This document shows, piece after piece, positions 44,121-53,694 of a stretch of DNA of 64,000 nt. The notes under the pieces were generated by a model, which was not told where the DNA came from, made no database searches, and worked only from the letters and a program-made list of their open reading frames with translations. The DNA comes from Firmicutes bacterium AF25-13AC (GTDB taxonomy: Bacteria; Bacillota; Clostridia; Lachnospirales; Lachnospiraceae). Numbering within the stretch: position 1 is the first letter of the stretch; the number at the start of each line of letters is the position of its first letter. The translations under genes were made by a program, and so were the position numbers. The DNA is taken from positions 1 to 64,000 of the forward strand of contig QUFP01000009.1 in NCBI GenBank assembly GCA_003478935.1. The letters are read 5' to 3'.

Positions 44121-44220
44121 TGTGCTTTACGAGGCGATTCCCGTGTGGAGCGGGCTTTCAAGATAACTTTTTGGTGAAATATTGTAGAAGGCGCCGCTGG
44201 AACAAGGGGCGCCGACAAAG
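44121..44220 (+). repeat. G+C-rich two-module repeat, copy 1 (family B), within the 43853-44348 gap
   Basis: Module one (44121-44157) and module two (44183-44220) are separated by 25 bases. Module two differs from the 23954-23991 copy by one base, and module one by a single missing G in a G run. Flanking bases from about 44050 to 44290 are also G+C-rich, with CGTGAACC and GACTCCCCCTT elements seen near the other copy. The 496-bp gap otherwise holds the permease operon promoter region and nothing I recognise. Confidence 0.75.
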
Positions 44221-44348
44221 CCATCGTTCGAAGCCCCGTGTTAAATTAGAAGGCCCGTGAACCCGGGTTTCACTATTAGGTTGCGACTCCCCCTTATTTG
44301 TTATATAGTAGTCATATAGAAAAAGCACACAAGAAAGGACTTTATTAT

Positions 44349-45530
44349 ATGGAAACTACAGCAAAAAAGAAAACCCCTTTTTATCAGATTATTATAGATG
44401 ATATTCTCGCTCAGATCGCAGCTGGTTCTTTCTCCTATGATCAGCCGATCTGCACAGAGAATTCTCTGATTGAACAATACGGCTTTAGCCGAATCACCGT
44501 GCGCCGTGCAATGACCGAGCTTGAAAACCGCGGCATTCTCTATCGAAAGCGCGGTGTCGGAAGCTTTGTCTGCCATCCGGAAGAACTTGCACCTGCTCTG
44601 CCAGAGACGTCCAGCTCACCTGCTGGAAAACTCTTCGCATTTGTCTTTCCATTTCATGTATCCAAAACTGGTCTGACCGATGCATTCCAAGCTGCAAGCG
44701 ATTATTTATTATCAAAGGGATGCTATTCTTCTATTTATATTGCGGATGAGCGCGAAGATAAGACCGGACGAAGCATCCTAGAAAAACTTCTGTCAATGAA
44801 TGTAGCCGGAGTCGCCTACTATCCGCGCACCAGCCATGTGCATTTAGAGCTGTTGAACCAATTTTTATTCAGTGGCCGCTCTGTTGTTGTAATGGATGTG
44901 CCGAGCACCAGCCCTTGCATTCCAAGTGTATTAAGCGATAATCTCTCAGGAAGTCGAATGCTGACGGAGCACTTAATTGCGCTTGGACATACAAATATTG
45001 CCTACCTGTCTGGTATCTCACCGTCTGACCGACTCACAATCGGAGAACGACTCTCCGGCTACATGCTCGCACTAAGCGCCCACAAGATTCCGATTCATAA
45101 GGAATGGATTCGCACTGATATTAAATATGAGAAGCGTCTTGCTCCGCTGTCAGATCCAAACAGCTTGCGCAGTATATTAAAGGAACTTGTAAATGAAGGT
45201 GTGACAGCTGTTCTTGCCGAACACGACTCTTTTGCCCATGATATTTTGCTTTGCTGTCTTGATGTGGGCATTTCAGTTCCACAGACCTTAAATGTATGTG
45301 GATTTGATAACAGCGAGTGGGCATCGGCCCTGTCCAATAACAACCCATCCTTCTCCATCACGACGATTGCACAGGATCAGGCAGCCATCGGCAAAGATGT
45401 GGCCAAACTTCTCTACAACGGAGTGGGCGCTCCGATCACACAGGCACAGACTGTCACCGTTCCTGTTCGTCTGATTGAAGGAAATACAACCGGCCCTGCA
45501 CCGATTCATCCAAATTCATCTATTGTCTAA
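44349..45530 (+). CDS. GntR-LacI hybrid transcriptional regulator (AraR-like)
   Basis: A 393-residue regulator with an N-terminal GntR winged helix (about 8-75: PFYQIIIDDILAQIAAGS, TVRRAMTELENRGILYRKRGVGSFV) and a LacI/GalR-type periplasmic-binding-like sensor domain (DNLSGSRMLTEHLIALGHTNIAYLSG; NVCGFDNSEWASAL; TTIAQDQAAIG). This arrangement is that of AraR of Bacillus. ATG at 44349 follows AAGAAAGGAC; the frame is open 17 codons upstream. It stands between the transporter operon and the second GH38 gene and probably represses one or both until a sugar binds. Confidence 0.92.
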   Translation: METTAKKKTPFYQIIIDDILAQIAAGSFSYDQPICTENSLIEQYGFSRITVRRAMTELENRGILYRKRGVGSFVCHPEELAPALPETSSSPAGKLFAFVFPFHVSKTGLTDAFQAASDYLLSKGCYSSIYIADEREDKTGRSILEKLLSMNVAGVAYYPRTSHVHLELLNQFLFSGRSVVVMDVPSTSPCIPSVLSDNLSGSRMLTEHLIALGHTNIAYLSGISPSDRLTIGERLSGYMLALSAHKIPIHKEWIRTDIKYEKRLAPLSDPNSLRSILKELVNEGVTAVLAEHDSFAHDILLCCLDVGISVPQTLNVCGFDNSEWASALSNNNPSFSITTIAQDQAAIGKDVAKLLYNGVGAPITQAQTVTVPVRLIEGNTTGPAPIHPNSSIV

Positions 45531-45582
45531 AAAATAAGTTCTAAGATAGGCAATACACTACAGGCCGGCTGAACATAGAAAG

Positions 45583-45600
45583 AAACAGGGTTTCCTGTTT
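45583..45600 (+). terminator. Small hairpin after the GntR-LacI gene
   Basis: AAACAGG (45583-45589) pairs with CCTGTTT (45594-45600) around a GTTT loop, and a T-rich stretch follows with interruptions. It is a weak terminator or an mRNA hairpin ahead of the GH38 leader. Confidence 0.4.
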
Positions 45601-45631
45601 TACATATATTTTTTAACTGAGGAGGTTTTTT

Positions 45632-48600
45632 ATGTTAACAAATCGCCAAATTGACCGTGTTCTAGGAAAGCTAAAGCGTTTCGAAACCACGCTAGAGCCA
45701 ATGCTCTTTGAGCCAATCACTTCTCTAGATGCACAAATGTATGAGACCGAACAAAATCTAGATTCCGCCCCTGTAGATGCTGCTTATATTCCAGCCAAAA
45801 AGGGGGCTGTCTGGGGAGGTGAGTGGAAATATTGCTGGTTTCAGACCGAGTATACAGTTCCAGAAGAGTACGCAAATATTCCACTATTTTTAAAAGCTGA
45901 TGTTGGCGGACAAGAAAGTATGCTCTTTATCGATGGGGTTCCGTCTGGCATCTTTACAATCCCACAAAATGGGGCTGCTCACGGCTATCACTACTGCGAC
46001 TTAATCACAATGGGTACTGCCGCAAACACGCATTATCATTTTGATTTAGAGGCATATGCATGGCACTATACACCAGGCAGTCAGCCGATGGTCACAAACC
46101 CGATGCCTGATTTTTTACATCATTATAATAGCATTGAAGTATGCGTCAAAAATCCGGTGATCAACCAATTCTATTTTGATTTAAAAACCTTTGATCAGAT
46201 GACTGAGGTATTGGATGCAAATAGTTTTGTCCGCGCCGAGATTATAAAGACACTGATGCGCGTTCACGAGATTGTCTACTATTCGCCAGATGATACAGAC
46301 AAAGAGACATTCTTAGCTGCAATCAAAGAGGCGCAGAAGGAACTGACTAAGCTTTATCAATATAAAAATACCAGTCTCGCTCCTGTTGCCAAGCTTGTCG
46401 GCCATTCCCATATGGATACCGCATGGCACTGGCCAATTGATCAGACCATCAAAAAATGTGCCCGAACCTTCTCCAACCAGTTGAAGTTGATGGAAGAATA
46501 TCCAGAATATCGCTTCATCCAAAGTTCTTCTTACCATAGTTACATGATGAAGGTTCACTATCCTTCCCTCTATAAAGGAATGAAAAAAGCAATTGCAAGC
46601 GGACGCTATGAGCCAAACGGTACTGTATGGGTTGAGTGCGATTGCAACATTCCTGGCGGTGAGTGGATGGTTCGACAGTTCGTTTGGGGACAGCTCTACA
46701 CGCAAAAAGAATTTGGCTATCTTTCTGACTGCTTCTGGCTGCCAGATACCTTCGGCTACAGCGCTGCTCTGCCGCAGATCATGAAAAGCTGTCGTGTAGA
46801 TTATTTCCTTACAACTAAGATTTCTTGGAATGACACGAATCCATTCCCATATGATACCTTCTTATGGAAGGGCATCGACGGCACACAGGTGCTCTCTCAC
46901 TTTAATCGAAACCATCTGTGGCCAGATCCGCAAACACTGACAGATGCCGTGATGGATGGACACAATTCTGGTGACACGATCCATGAAAAGACCGTCACCA
47001 ATAAGAGACTTCTCTCCTACGGCTTTGGCGATGGCGGCGGTGGTCCACTATTTGAGATGATTGAGATGGCAAGACGCTGCGCCGATATTGAAGGATGCCC
47101 AAAGGCAGAAACCACCTCTGTCAGCGACTTTATGCATGAAATTGAAGGCGAACTGACAGACCCATCTGTCTACCGCGGAGAGCTTTACCTAGAACTTCAT
47201 CGTGGAACACTGACCAATCAGCATGTGACAAAGAGAAATAACAGAAAGGCAGAAAATTCACTGCACAATGCCGAGTTTGCCCTTGTGCGCCATGCTGTAT
47301 GCACAAATACAGCTTCTGATCCGGCCGTTCTTCGCCCAATCATCAATCTGCTTTTGGTCAACCAGTTCCATGATATCTTGCCTGGAACCTGTATTCATGC
47401 TGTCCATGAGAGAAGCCACAAAGAAACTGCAACTGTAATCGAACAGGCAACAGCAAATGCAATGAATCTATTTGCAAGCGATGCATGCAATACAGACAAA
47501 AATGGATTGACCGTTATTAACCCGATTGGATTTGCCCGCAAAGATGCCATTTATCTTGATGAATCTGTTGCAAAAGCGCATGGTATTCTCGCTCAAAGCT
47601 CAAAGCAATTGACGGCAAACTTGTCAGTGTCCTTCCGGGTGTCGCAGTTGATTCCTATGCGGCCGCAGTGATTGATCCTATCGCTATCAATGCCGCTTGC
47701 AGCAAAGAATCTCCATTTACTGCCTCTGGAAACACGTTAGATACTCCATTTTATACTGTTCAATTTAATGACAAAATGTATCTGTCTTCTCTATTTGACA
47801 AGCGCACAAAACGTGAGCTGTGCGAAAACGGACAGGCACTCAACACCTTCCTACTTGCAGAGGATGTTCCACTTGCATGGGATAACTGGGACATTGATGC
47901 CGATATTGAATACAAGCTTCGCGACACAGCTACTTTGTTAGAAAGTCAGGTTGTTTCCTGTGGTCCAATCGAATACCGCATTCGAAACCGTTATCAGTTA
48001 ACTGCCCGCTCCTCTCTGACTCAGGACATCGTCTTCTATGCAGATGATCCGATGATTCGCTTTGATACCAGAATGGATTGGCAGGATGACCATCGCCTGT
48101 TAAAGACAGCATTTCCAACCAGCATTCTCTCTGATTTTGCAAGACAGGAAATTCAGTTTGGCCACGTAAAGCGCCCAACTACTAGAAATACGTCAATCGA
48201 AAAGGCAAAATTTGAGGTATGCAATCACAGATTTACCGATCTATCCGAGCTACGCTATGGCGTCTCTCTGTTAAATGACTGCAAATATGGCATCTCCGTC
48301 AAAGATGGCTGTATGGCACTGACTCTGCACAAAGGTGGTTGTCGTCCAGATGCTGCTGGTGACAAGGGAATCCACGACTGCACCTATGCACTGCTTCCAC
48401 ATATCGGCGATTTCAGTTCCGATACGGTTATTCGTGCAGCTTACTGTATAAATGATCCGGTAAGTATTGTCTCTGGTCGCACCCAAAACCAGCAAAGCTT
48501 TGTATCTTCAAGTGAATCAAATGTGATTATTGAGACTATAAAGCCTGCCGAAGGTGATGCTACTAATTGTTACATTCTTCGTATCTACGAGGCAGAGGGT

Positions 48601-48759
48601 TGCGCATCCCATGCAAAAATTTCCTTTGGACATTCGGTAAAATCAGTGGAAGAAACAAACATGCTAGAGGAAAAACTTGAAGACATTCCAGTTTGCGAAA
48701 ACAAGGTTGCGCTTTCTTTGCGTCCATTTGAAATTAAGACGCTGCGTGTAACATACTAA
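45632..48759 (+). CDS. GH38 alpha-mannosidase with N-terminal beta domain, split by a 1-nt frameshift
   Basis: One gene of about 1042 residues in two frames. The N-terminal domain (1-245) is beta-rich with WKYCWFQTEYTVP and the C-terminal part of that domain. The GH38 catalytic domain starts at GHSHMDTAWHW with zinc ligands H258, H260 and D262. The nucleophile lies in FWLPDTFGYSAALPQ. The first frame ends at 47671. The second carries the mannosidase C-terminal beta domains to 48759. Adding one A near 47595 gives AQKLKAIDGKLVSVLPG and restores the protein. AGGAGG precedes the ATG. There is no signal peptide. It differs clearly from the 925-residue GH38, so linkage specificity may differ. Confidence 0.85.
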
Positions 48760-48779
48760 TTTTTGAGGAGGATTTAATT

Positions 48780-51095
48780 ATGCTAAACCTTACTCCTTAC
48801 TTTGAGCGGCTTTTGGCCGCTCTCCCTTTCAATGAGAAGCTTCGAAAAAGCTTCGATATCTATATTGGTGATGCCAGGTATACTTGCGTTTCTAAGACAG
48901 AGGCTGCCGTTTCAGCTTTTTTAACTGCTCAGGCAGAGCAGCTTTCCAAAGATTCTTACCTGCATGCTTCCTATGCTTCTTCCTTTAATGATCTGGCATA
49001 TCTTGCGATGCGATTATCCTACTTAGTTGCAGTCGAGTCTAATAACCCGACTGATTGTTTCCAAGAATGCAGAACAGATACGAATACCACTGCTTTCGAT
49101 TCTACTGATTCAAGAATTCGTTGTGCAAAAAAACTTTTAGGCACGATTTGTACTGCTCACGACTGGATTACTCAGGGAAAAAATGAGAATCGTTTCCACG
49201 CAGATTTGTGGACTGCTTCCCTTTGTGCACAGACTGCGATCATTTACTCAATTCTTGCCTCATTTTGTAATGAAAAAGAAAAGGCTACTTACCGTGAGGG
49301 GATTAAGAAAAATGGCATTCGTGTTGTATGGCGCGAATGGCTTGACCCTAGACACCACTGGCATGCACTCGACAGCATGGGCCATAATTGGTGGCTTGTG
49401 ATTGTCTGCGCTGGAGGCTTTGCTGCCCTAGCTCTAAAAGATGAAGATGACGAATGCGTTTCCTATTTTAAAAAATTTAAAAATGGCATTCACCAGTGGT
49501 TTACCTATCCGGGAAATGTCCTTCAAAATAAAAAGGCAAATTTTGGTGAAAAGAAAGATTATATTGAGTTTCTTGGCTATATGACCTATGGATTTTCGAT
49601 GTATGCACTTCTTGAGACCTTTTACCGCGATGAAACTGGGGATGACAGTTTATTTGAAGATGAGTTTTTACGCCCACAGATTGATGATTATCTGAGATTT
49701 TTCTACTGGGCAAATGATAAGCTAAATCTAGCAAATTTCGGTGACACACCAGATCGCATTGTCAAACATCAGCATGTCATTTATTATTTAAGCTATCGCT
49801 TTGACTGCAAAAAGTTGTTTGACCGACAGGATTTGATGTCGGATGGTCCAAATGAGTACGAGGATTTTCTGTTCTACCCTCTCGCCCTTGCACTGAAAGA
49901 TCACGGCTATCCAGATCCACCACTTCTTGGCATCTGTCCTCACACTGGCTATGCGATGTGTCGAACTGGTTATGGCAAAAATGATCGCTTCTTTGCAATC
50001 AAAACTGGTGAGAGTTGGAATCACAATCATCTCGATGCCGGAAGTTTTATTCTATCTGATAAAAATATGGAAATTGCAATCGATAGTGGCACTTGCAATT
50101 ATGGAAGAGCTGAGTATCGAGGCTACTACACAACACCACAGGCTCACAATATTGTCCTGTTGAATGGGCAAGGTCCTGATGCTGATATGATCGAGAGCGG
50201 AACTAAATTTTCTGGAAGCTTTCCAGCTTATTTAAGTGTACCTGAAGCTGATTTTTCTTATATTCTAGCTGACTGCACTGGCCCAAATGTCGCTCATTTC
50301 ATCCGATTCTATCGACATGTACTCTTGCTCAAAGAGTATACGATTTTCATTGATGATTTGCAGACCTATGAACCCGGCACACTTGAATGGCGCATGCACT
50401 ATGATGGGGAAATCAAAGAAAGTGAATTTATTTCAATCCAAAATCAAGGACTTGAGACACGACTTTATCCGCTCTATCCAAAGGATCAGTCTGTCTCTAT
50501 TGGAGAGGGTCTTCGCGACGGTGAAATGCTTAGTCAGCGCGGCATGCGAGATCCAGACCGCGTAAATCGCCAGTTTGGTTCCCTTCCTGTCGGACAGTTT
50601 CTTTCTCTGACCTCGAAGATGTATGGCAAACGAGCTAAACTCATCGAAGCAATTCGAAGGCCACTCACACCAGCAGGAGTAAAAAATGAGGACTCTTTTG
50701 CCCCAACCTCCCATGAACTTGACGATGAAATTGAATTTCTGATTCCATCTGCCGATGGCACAACCGAGCGCATCCTTGTCAACACACGAGCAGACGGAAG
50801 TTTCATGCACAAAAATTCTTGGCAAACTATCGGTTCACTTCGAACCGATGCCTTTATCGTCTACCAAAAAAGAAACAAAGACGAAAAATTGCTCGCTGCC
50901 GGTATGATCAATGGAAGCAGGCTTCGCATCGGTGATGAATTTGCAGTTGGCAGTCTGTTAAAATTCGACGGTTTCTTTGATCTTTCCACACGCACTGCTC
51001 ACGTTCAGACCAGTATGGAAACTGAGATTGCAATCGACACCGAGGATGAAAGCAACATAAAAGTTGCAAAAGGGGATAGTGTTGTTTCATTTTAA
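48780..51095 (+). CDS. Heparinase II/III-family protein (polysaccharide lyase-like), cytoplasmic
   Basis: A 771-residue protein with an N-terminal alpha/alpha toroid (about 1-400, with HNWWLVIVCAG) and a heparinase II/III beta-sandwich part. The latter is marked by SWNHNHLDAGSFIL, DSGTCNYG and YYTTPQAHNIVLLNGQG, which contain the conserved His, Asp and Tyr of the family. Such enzymes cleave uronic-acid glycosidic bonds by beta-elimination. There is no signal peptide. AGGAGG precedes the ATG, 20 bases after the GH38 stop. Its presence suggests that the target glycan contains a uronic acid next to mannose. The exact PL family cannot be given. Confidence 0.8.
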   Translation: MLNLTPYFERLLAALPFNEKLRKSFDIYIGDARYTCVSKTEAAVSAFLTAQAEQLSKDSYLHASYASSFNDLAYLAMRLSYLVAVESNNPTDCFQECRTDTNTTAFDSTDSRIRCAKKLLGTICTAHDWITQGKNENRFHADLWTASLCAQTAIIYSILASFCNEKEKATYREGIKKNGIRVVWREWLDPRHHWHALDSMGHNWWLVIVCAGGFAALALKDEDDECVSYFKKFKNGIHQWFTYPGNVLQNKKANFGEKKDYIEFLGYMTYGFSMYALLETFYRDETGDDSLFEDEFLRPQIDDYLRFFYWANDKLNLANFGDTPDRIVKHQHVIYYLSYRFDCKKLFDRQDLMSDGPNEYEDFLFYPLALALKDHGYPDPPLLGICPHTGYAMCRTGYGKNDRFFAIKTGESWNHNHLDAGSFILSDKNMEIAIDSGTCNYGRAEYRGYYTTPQAHNIVLLNGQGPDADMIESGTKFSGSFPAYLSVPEADFSYILADCTGPNVAHFIRFYRHVLLLKEYTIFIDDLQTYEPGTLEWRMHYDGEIKESEFISIQNQGLETRLYPLYPKDQSVSIGEGLRDGEMLSQRGMRDPDRVNRQFGSLPVGQFLSLTSKMYGKRAKLIEAIRRPLTPAGVKNEDSFAPTSHELDDEIEFLIPSADGTTERILVNTRADGSFMHKNSWQTIGSLRTDAFIVYQKRNKDEKLLAAGMINGSRLRIGDEFAVGSLLKFDGFFDLSTRTAHVQTSMETEIAIDTEDESNIKVAKGDSVVSF

Positions 51096-51110
51096 TCATT
51101 TTTCTAACTG

Positions 51111-51162
51111 ATACCCACGAATTGCTCCGTTGCTATGCAACTTTCGCAATTCTAAAAACATT
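51111..51162 (-). repeat. Partial copy of repeat family A
   Basis: On the minus strand this repeats the right-hand part of the 4609-4814 element almost exactly, including the hairpin GAATTGC/GCAATTC and GTTGC/GCAAC. It ends a few bases before the ribosome binding site of the GH30 gene, so it forms most of the leader between the heparinase-like and GH30 genes. Confidence 0.75.
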
Positions 51163-51177
51163 ACAGGAGGTACTCAC

Positions 51178-52599
51178 TTGAATGCTATTATGAGGATTGT
51201 CCCTTCTTCGTGGAAGCAGGGCGAACCAATTCAAAAACAATCTTTATTGGTTCAAAACGAATCTAAACTTGCGCATCATATTGAGACTGGATTAATCAAT
51301 ATTTATTCAGACTACACCCATCAAACAATTGAAGGCTATGGCTGCGCACTGACAGAAAGCGCTTGTTTTCTTTTATCACAGATGGATGATGAAACTAGAA
51401 AAAAAGCGCTGGGCTGTTGGTTTGGACCAAACGGAATTGATTCTTCCTTTATTCGAATGCATTTGGATAGCTGCGATTATTCTCTGGAAGAATATCAGGC
51501 AGTTTCTGACCCAATTGCTGACCCAGAATTTAAGACCTTTTCGATTGCGCGCGATCTTCGCTTTACAATTCCAATTGTCCTTGAGGCAATCAAAATGGCG
51601 AACAAAAAAGTCACTGTTTTAGTAAGCCCATGGTCACCGCCAGCCCAATGGAAAACGGCTCCAGAAGAAAAAGGAAATGAAGCCAAAGTATACGGAGGCG
51701 ATTCTGCATCAAAATCAGATGCAGCCGGTCGCTGCCGTGGTGGTCGATTGAAAAAAGAATACTACAAAGACTGGGCCAATTATCTTGTTCTTTATCTGCA
51801 AGCCTATAAAAAAGCAGGCATTCCAGTTGGAATGATGACGATTCAAAACGAATCCAATGCAGCCACCCCTTGGGACAGCTGTGTTTGGAGTGCACATGAG
51901 GAAATGATCTTTTTACGAGATTATCTGTATCCAGCTATGCAAAAAGCTGGTCTAGAAAAAGAAATCGGAATCTATGTGTGGGATCACAATAAGGAGCGTG
52001 TTCTTGAATATGTAGATGAGATGATGGCTGGCGGTGTTGCTGATATGATTGAGGGTTTTGCCTATCACTGGTATGCAGGGGATCATTATGATGCGCTGAC
52101 GATGCTTCATGAACACTATCCTGATAAAATTCTAATGCGTTCAGAAGGTTGCCCTCTGCACAAGCCAGGCACCGATAACGAATCTGACACGATGCGCTAT
52201 GCCAATGATTTGACAAACGAGGTCACTCATGGAATGAATCGTTGGATCGAATGGAACGCAATTGTTGACACAGAAGGTGGTCCACGCCATGTGCCAGGAG
52301 GCTTTGGTGCACCTCTTGTTGCAAAATCTGATGGCAGCTTTGAGGAACTAGCAGGCTATCAAGTCATCCGCGAATTTGCTTCGGTCATCCAACCAGGAGC
52401 CGTCCGCCTTGGAAGTAGTGTCTATAGCAGAGACATTGATGCCGCAGCTGCTCAAAATCCAGATGGCAGCATTGGAGTTTCGATTGTAAGTTATACAGAT
52501 GCACCAAAGCAGATTGCGATTCGATTAAAAGGACAAATTTGCCAGACCACCATTCAAGGAAAAGGACTGTTTACAGTTTTGTTTACTGATGGCCAGTAG
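51178..52599 (+). CDS. GH30-family glycosidase (glucosylceramidase-like)
   Basis: A 473-residue clan-A TIM-barrel glycosidase of family 30. The acid/base Glu is in MTIQNESNAATPWDSC, and the nucleophile Glu is expected in ILMRSEGC. GYGCALTESACFLLSQM and VSPWSPPAQWKT are typical, and a C-terminal beta domain ends the protein. No signal peptide. The best start is a TTG at 51178, seven bases after CAGGAGG; an ATG at 51190 is too far from it. Family members cut beta-glucosyl, beta-1,6-glucan or beta-xylosyl links, so a beta-linked sugar is expected in the imported glycan. Confidence 0.88.
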   Translation: MNAIMRIVPSSWKQGEPIQKQSLLVQNESKLAHHIETGLINIYSDYTHQTIEGYGCALTESACFLLSQMDDETRKKALGCWFGPNGIDSSFIRMHLDSCDYSLEEYQAVSDPIADPEFKTFSIARDLRFTIPIVLEAIKMANKKVTVLVSPWSPPAQWKTAPEEKGNEAKVYGGDSASKSDAAGRCRGGRLKKEYYKDWANYLVLYLQAYKKAGIPVGMMTIQNESNAATPWDSCVWSAHEEMIFLRDYLYPAMQKAGLEKEIGIYVWDHNKERVLEYVDEMMAGGVADMIEGFAYHWYAGDHYDALTMLHEHYPDKILMRSEGCPLHKPGTDNESDTMRYANDLTNEVTHGMNRWIEWNAIVDTEGGPRHVPGGFGAPLVAKSDGSFEELAGYQVIREFASVIQPGAVRLGSSVYSRDIDAAAAQNPDGSIGVSIVSYTDAPKQIAIRLKGQICQTTIQGKGLFTVLFTDGQ

Positions 52600-52616
52600 A
52601 AAAAAAGAGAACTACT

Positions 52617-52652
52617 GGGGACGGGGTAAATTCCCTGTCCCGGGTGGCTCCC
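52617..52652. repeat. GGGACAG/CTGTCCC hairpin repeat, copy 1 (family C)
   Basis: GGGGACGGGG pairs with CCCTGTCCC around TAAATT and is followed by GGGTGGCTCCC. Two related hairpins lie at 52898-52950 and 60288-60329. It stands just after the GH30 stop and could aid transcription ending, though no T run follows. Confidence 0.6.
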
Positions 52653-52669
52653 AACTAGCAAAGCTACAC

Positions 52670-52807
52670 TTAAACTGAAACGCATATCAATGAAGCTCCA
52701 TCATTTCCCAGCAGTAAATAAATCACCTTATTCTCTCCGCAGCATACAAAATTAACAATATCCACTATCTCATTCGGATTTTTTCTTAATTCATATAGCA
52801 TGTCCAT
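52670..52807 (-). other. Possible short ORF or gene remnant in the 52600-52958 gap
   Basis: A 45-codon minus-strand frame starts MDMLYELRKNPNEIVDIVNF and ends LICVSV. It looks protein-like but has no clear RBS and is bracketed by two family C hairpins. It may be the tail of a lost gene. The rest of this 359-bp gap holds only the two hairpins. Confidence 0.25.
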
Positions 52808-52897
52808 CAGCTTAGCAGTGTCTTGGCATTCTCGAGACTATGAGAAAAAATCTGTAAATAATATTCTTCTATGATATGAATGGCAAAAAGTTATTGA

Positions 52898-52950
52898 GAC
52901 AGGATGAGAGCGGCACTTTCGTGCCACTTCCCCTGTCCCGGGTGGCTCCC
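52898..52950. repeat. GGGACAG/CTGTCCC hairpin repeat, copy 2 (family C)
   Basis: An outer stem GACAGG (52898-52903) / CCTGTC (52932-52937) encloses an inner stem GGCAC/GTGCC with a TTTC loop. CCGGGTGGCTCCC follows, as at copy 1. It lies at the 3' end of the SGNH esterase gene. Confidence 0.65.
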
Positions 52951-52958
52951 GAAAATCC

Positions 52959-53609
52959 TTAGAATCTCTCCAAAAATGCCTGCAATCTCTTCGCAATCAC
53001 TACATTTCCTGCATCATTTGGATGAAGCCCATCCGGACATAACGCTTCTTTTTGAGCTGGGCAATCTGGATAAATGCCACCAGTTGCATACAAATCCAGT
53101 ACCGGAATTGAGTAATACTCGGCTGTTTCCTTGACCTTATCTACATATGCTTTCAATGGCAGGTGATTTGATTCATTTGGCACATTTTCATTTTCTCTGT
53201 GAATCGGTGTCAAAAATACAATGGTAGATGTCGGATACTTGGTGATTAATCCACTCATCAAGTAGTGCAGAGCTCCACAATAGGTATCCATTGTTCGATC
53301 TTCAAACGAACCAAACGGGGCATTTCCGTGTCCGTAGTCATTGGTACCGCCAAACACGACGATTGCATCTGCGCCGTCTTCCATCTGATCAAAGCGTTCA
53401 CAAAATGAGTTCAGATCAACAAAATCTGCATTCTCGCCTAGTCCTTGCTGTCTCGCAATACGAGTCGCTGAAATTCCATAATTTCTAATTTCTCCCAAAT
53501 TGGCGTTTTTCTTTAATACCTCACTAAAGCGAGCCTCTGCACATGAGGTACCCACACCCTCTGTAATGCTGTCTCCAAGAAACCATACTTTTTTTCCAAT
53601 TAAATCCAT
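52959..53609 (-). CDS. SGNH/GDSL-family hydrolase
   Basis: A 216-residue esterase with all SGNH blocks: VWFLGDSITEGVG (Ser), an internal Gly block, VVFGGTNDYGHG (Asn) and CPDGLHPNDAG (Asp and His). No signal peptide. The ATG at 53609 follows GGAG at eight bases; the frame is open six codons further. It is the last gene of a five-gene operon with two isomerases and two oxidoreductases, and is likely an acetyl- or other acyl-esterase acting on the imported sugar. Confidence 0.92.
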   Translation of the reverse strand: MDLIGKKVWFLGDSITEGVGTSCAEARFSEVLKKNANLGEIRNYGISATRIARQQGLGENADFVDLNSFCERFDQMEDGADAIVVFGGTNDYGHGNAPFGSFEDRTMDTYCGALHYLMSGLITKYPTSTIVFLTPIHRENENVPNESNHLPLKAYVDKVKETAEYYSIPVLDLYATGGIYPDCPAQKEALCPDGLHPNDAGNVVIAKRLQAFLERF

Positions 53610-53636
53610 GATCCAATCTCCATTCATACTATAGTT

Positions 53637-53683
53637 AAAAGCTCCAAAATCGTTCGTGCTTGCACGATAGGATTTTGAAGCTT
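53637..53683. repeat. Partial copy of repeat family A (hairpin 1)
   Basis: This matches the 4617-4672 part of the long element. The inner stem TTCGTGC/GCACGA is unchanged, but the outer stem is AAAATC/GATTTT where the long copy has AAAAGC/GCTTTT. Both sides of the stem changed together, so pairing is kept. Confidence 0.75.
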
Positions 53684-53694
53684 ACCAATATCAT

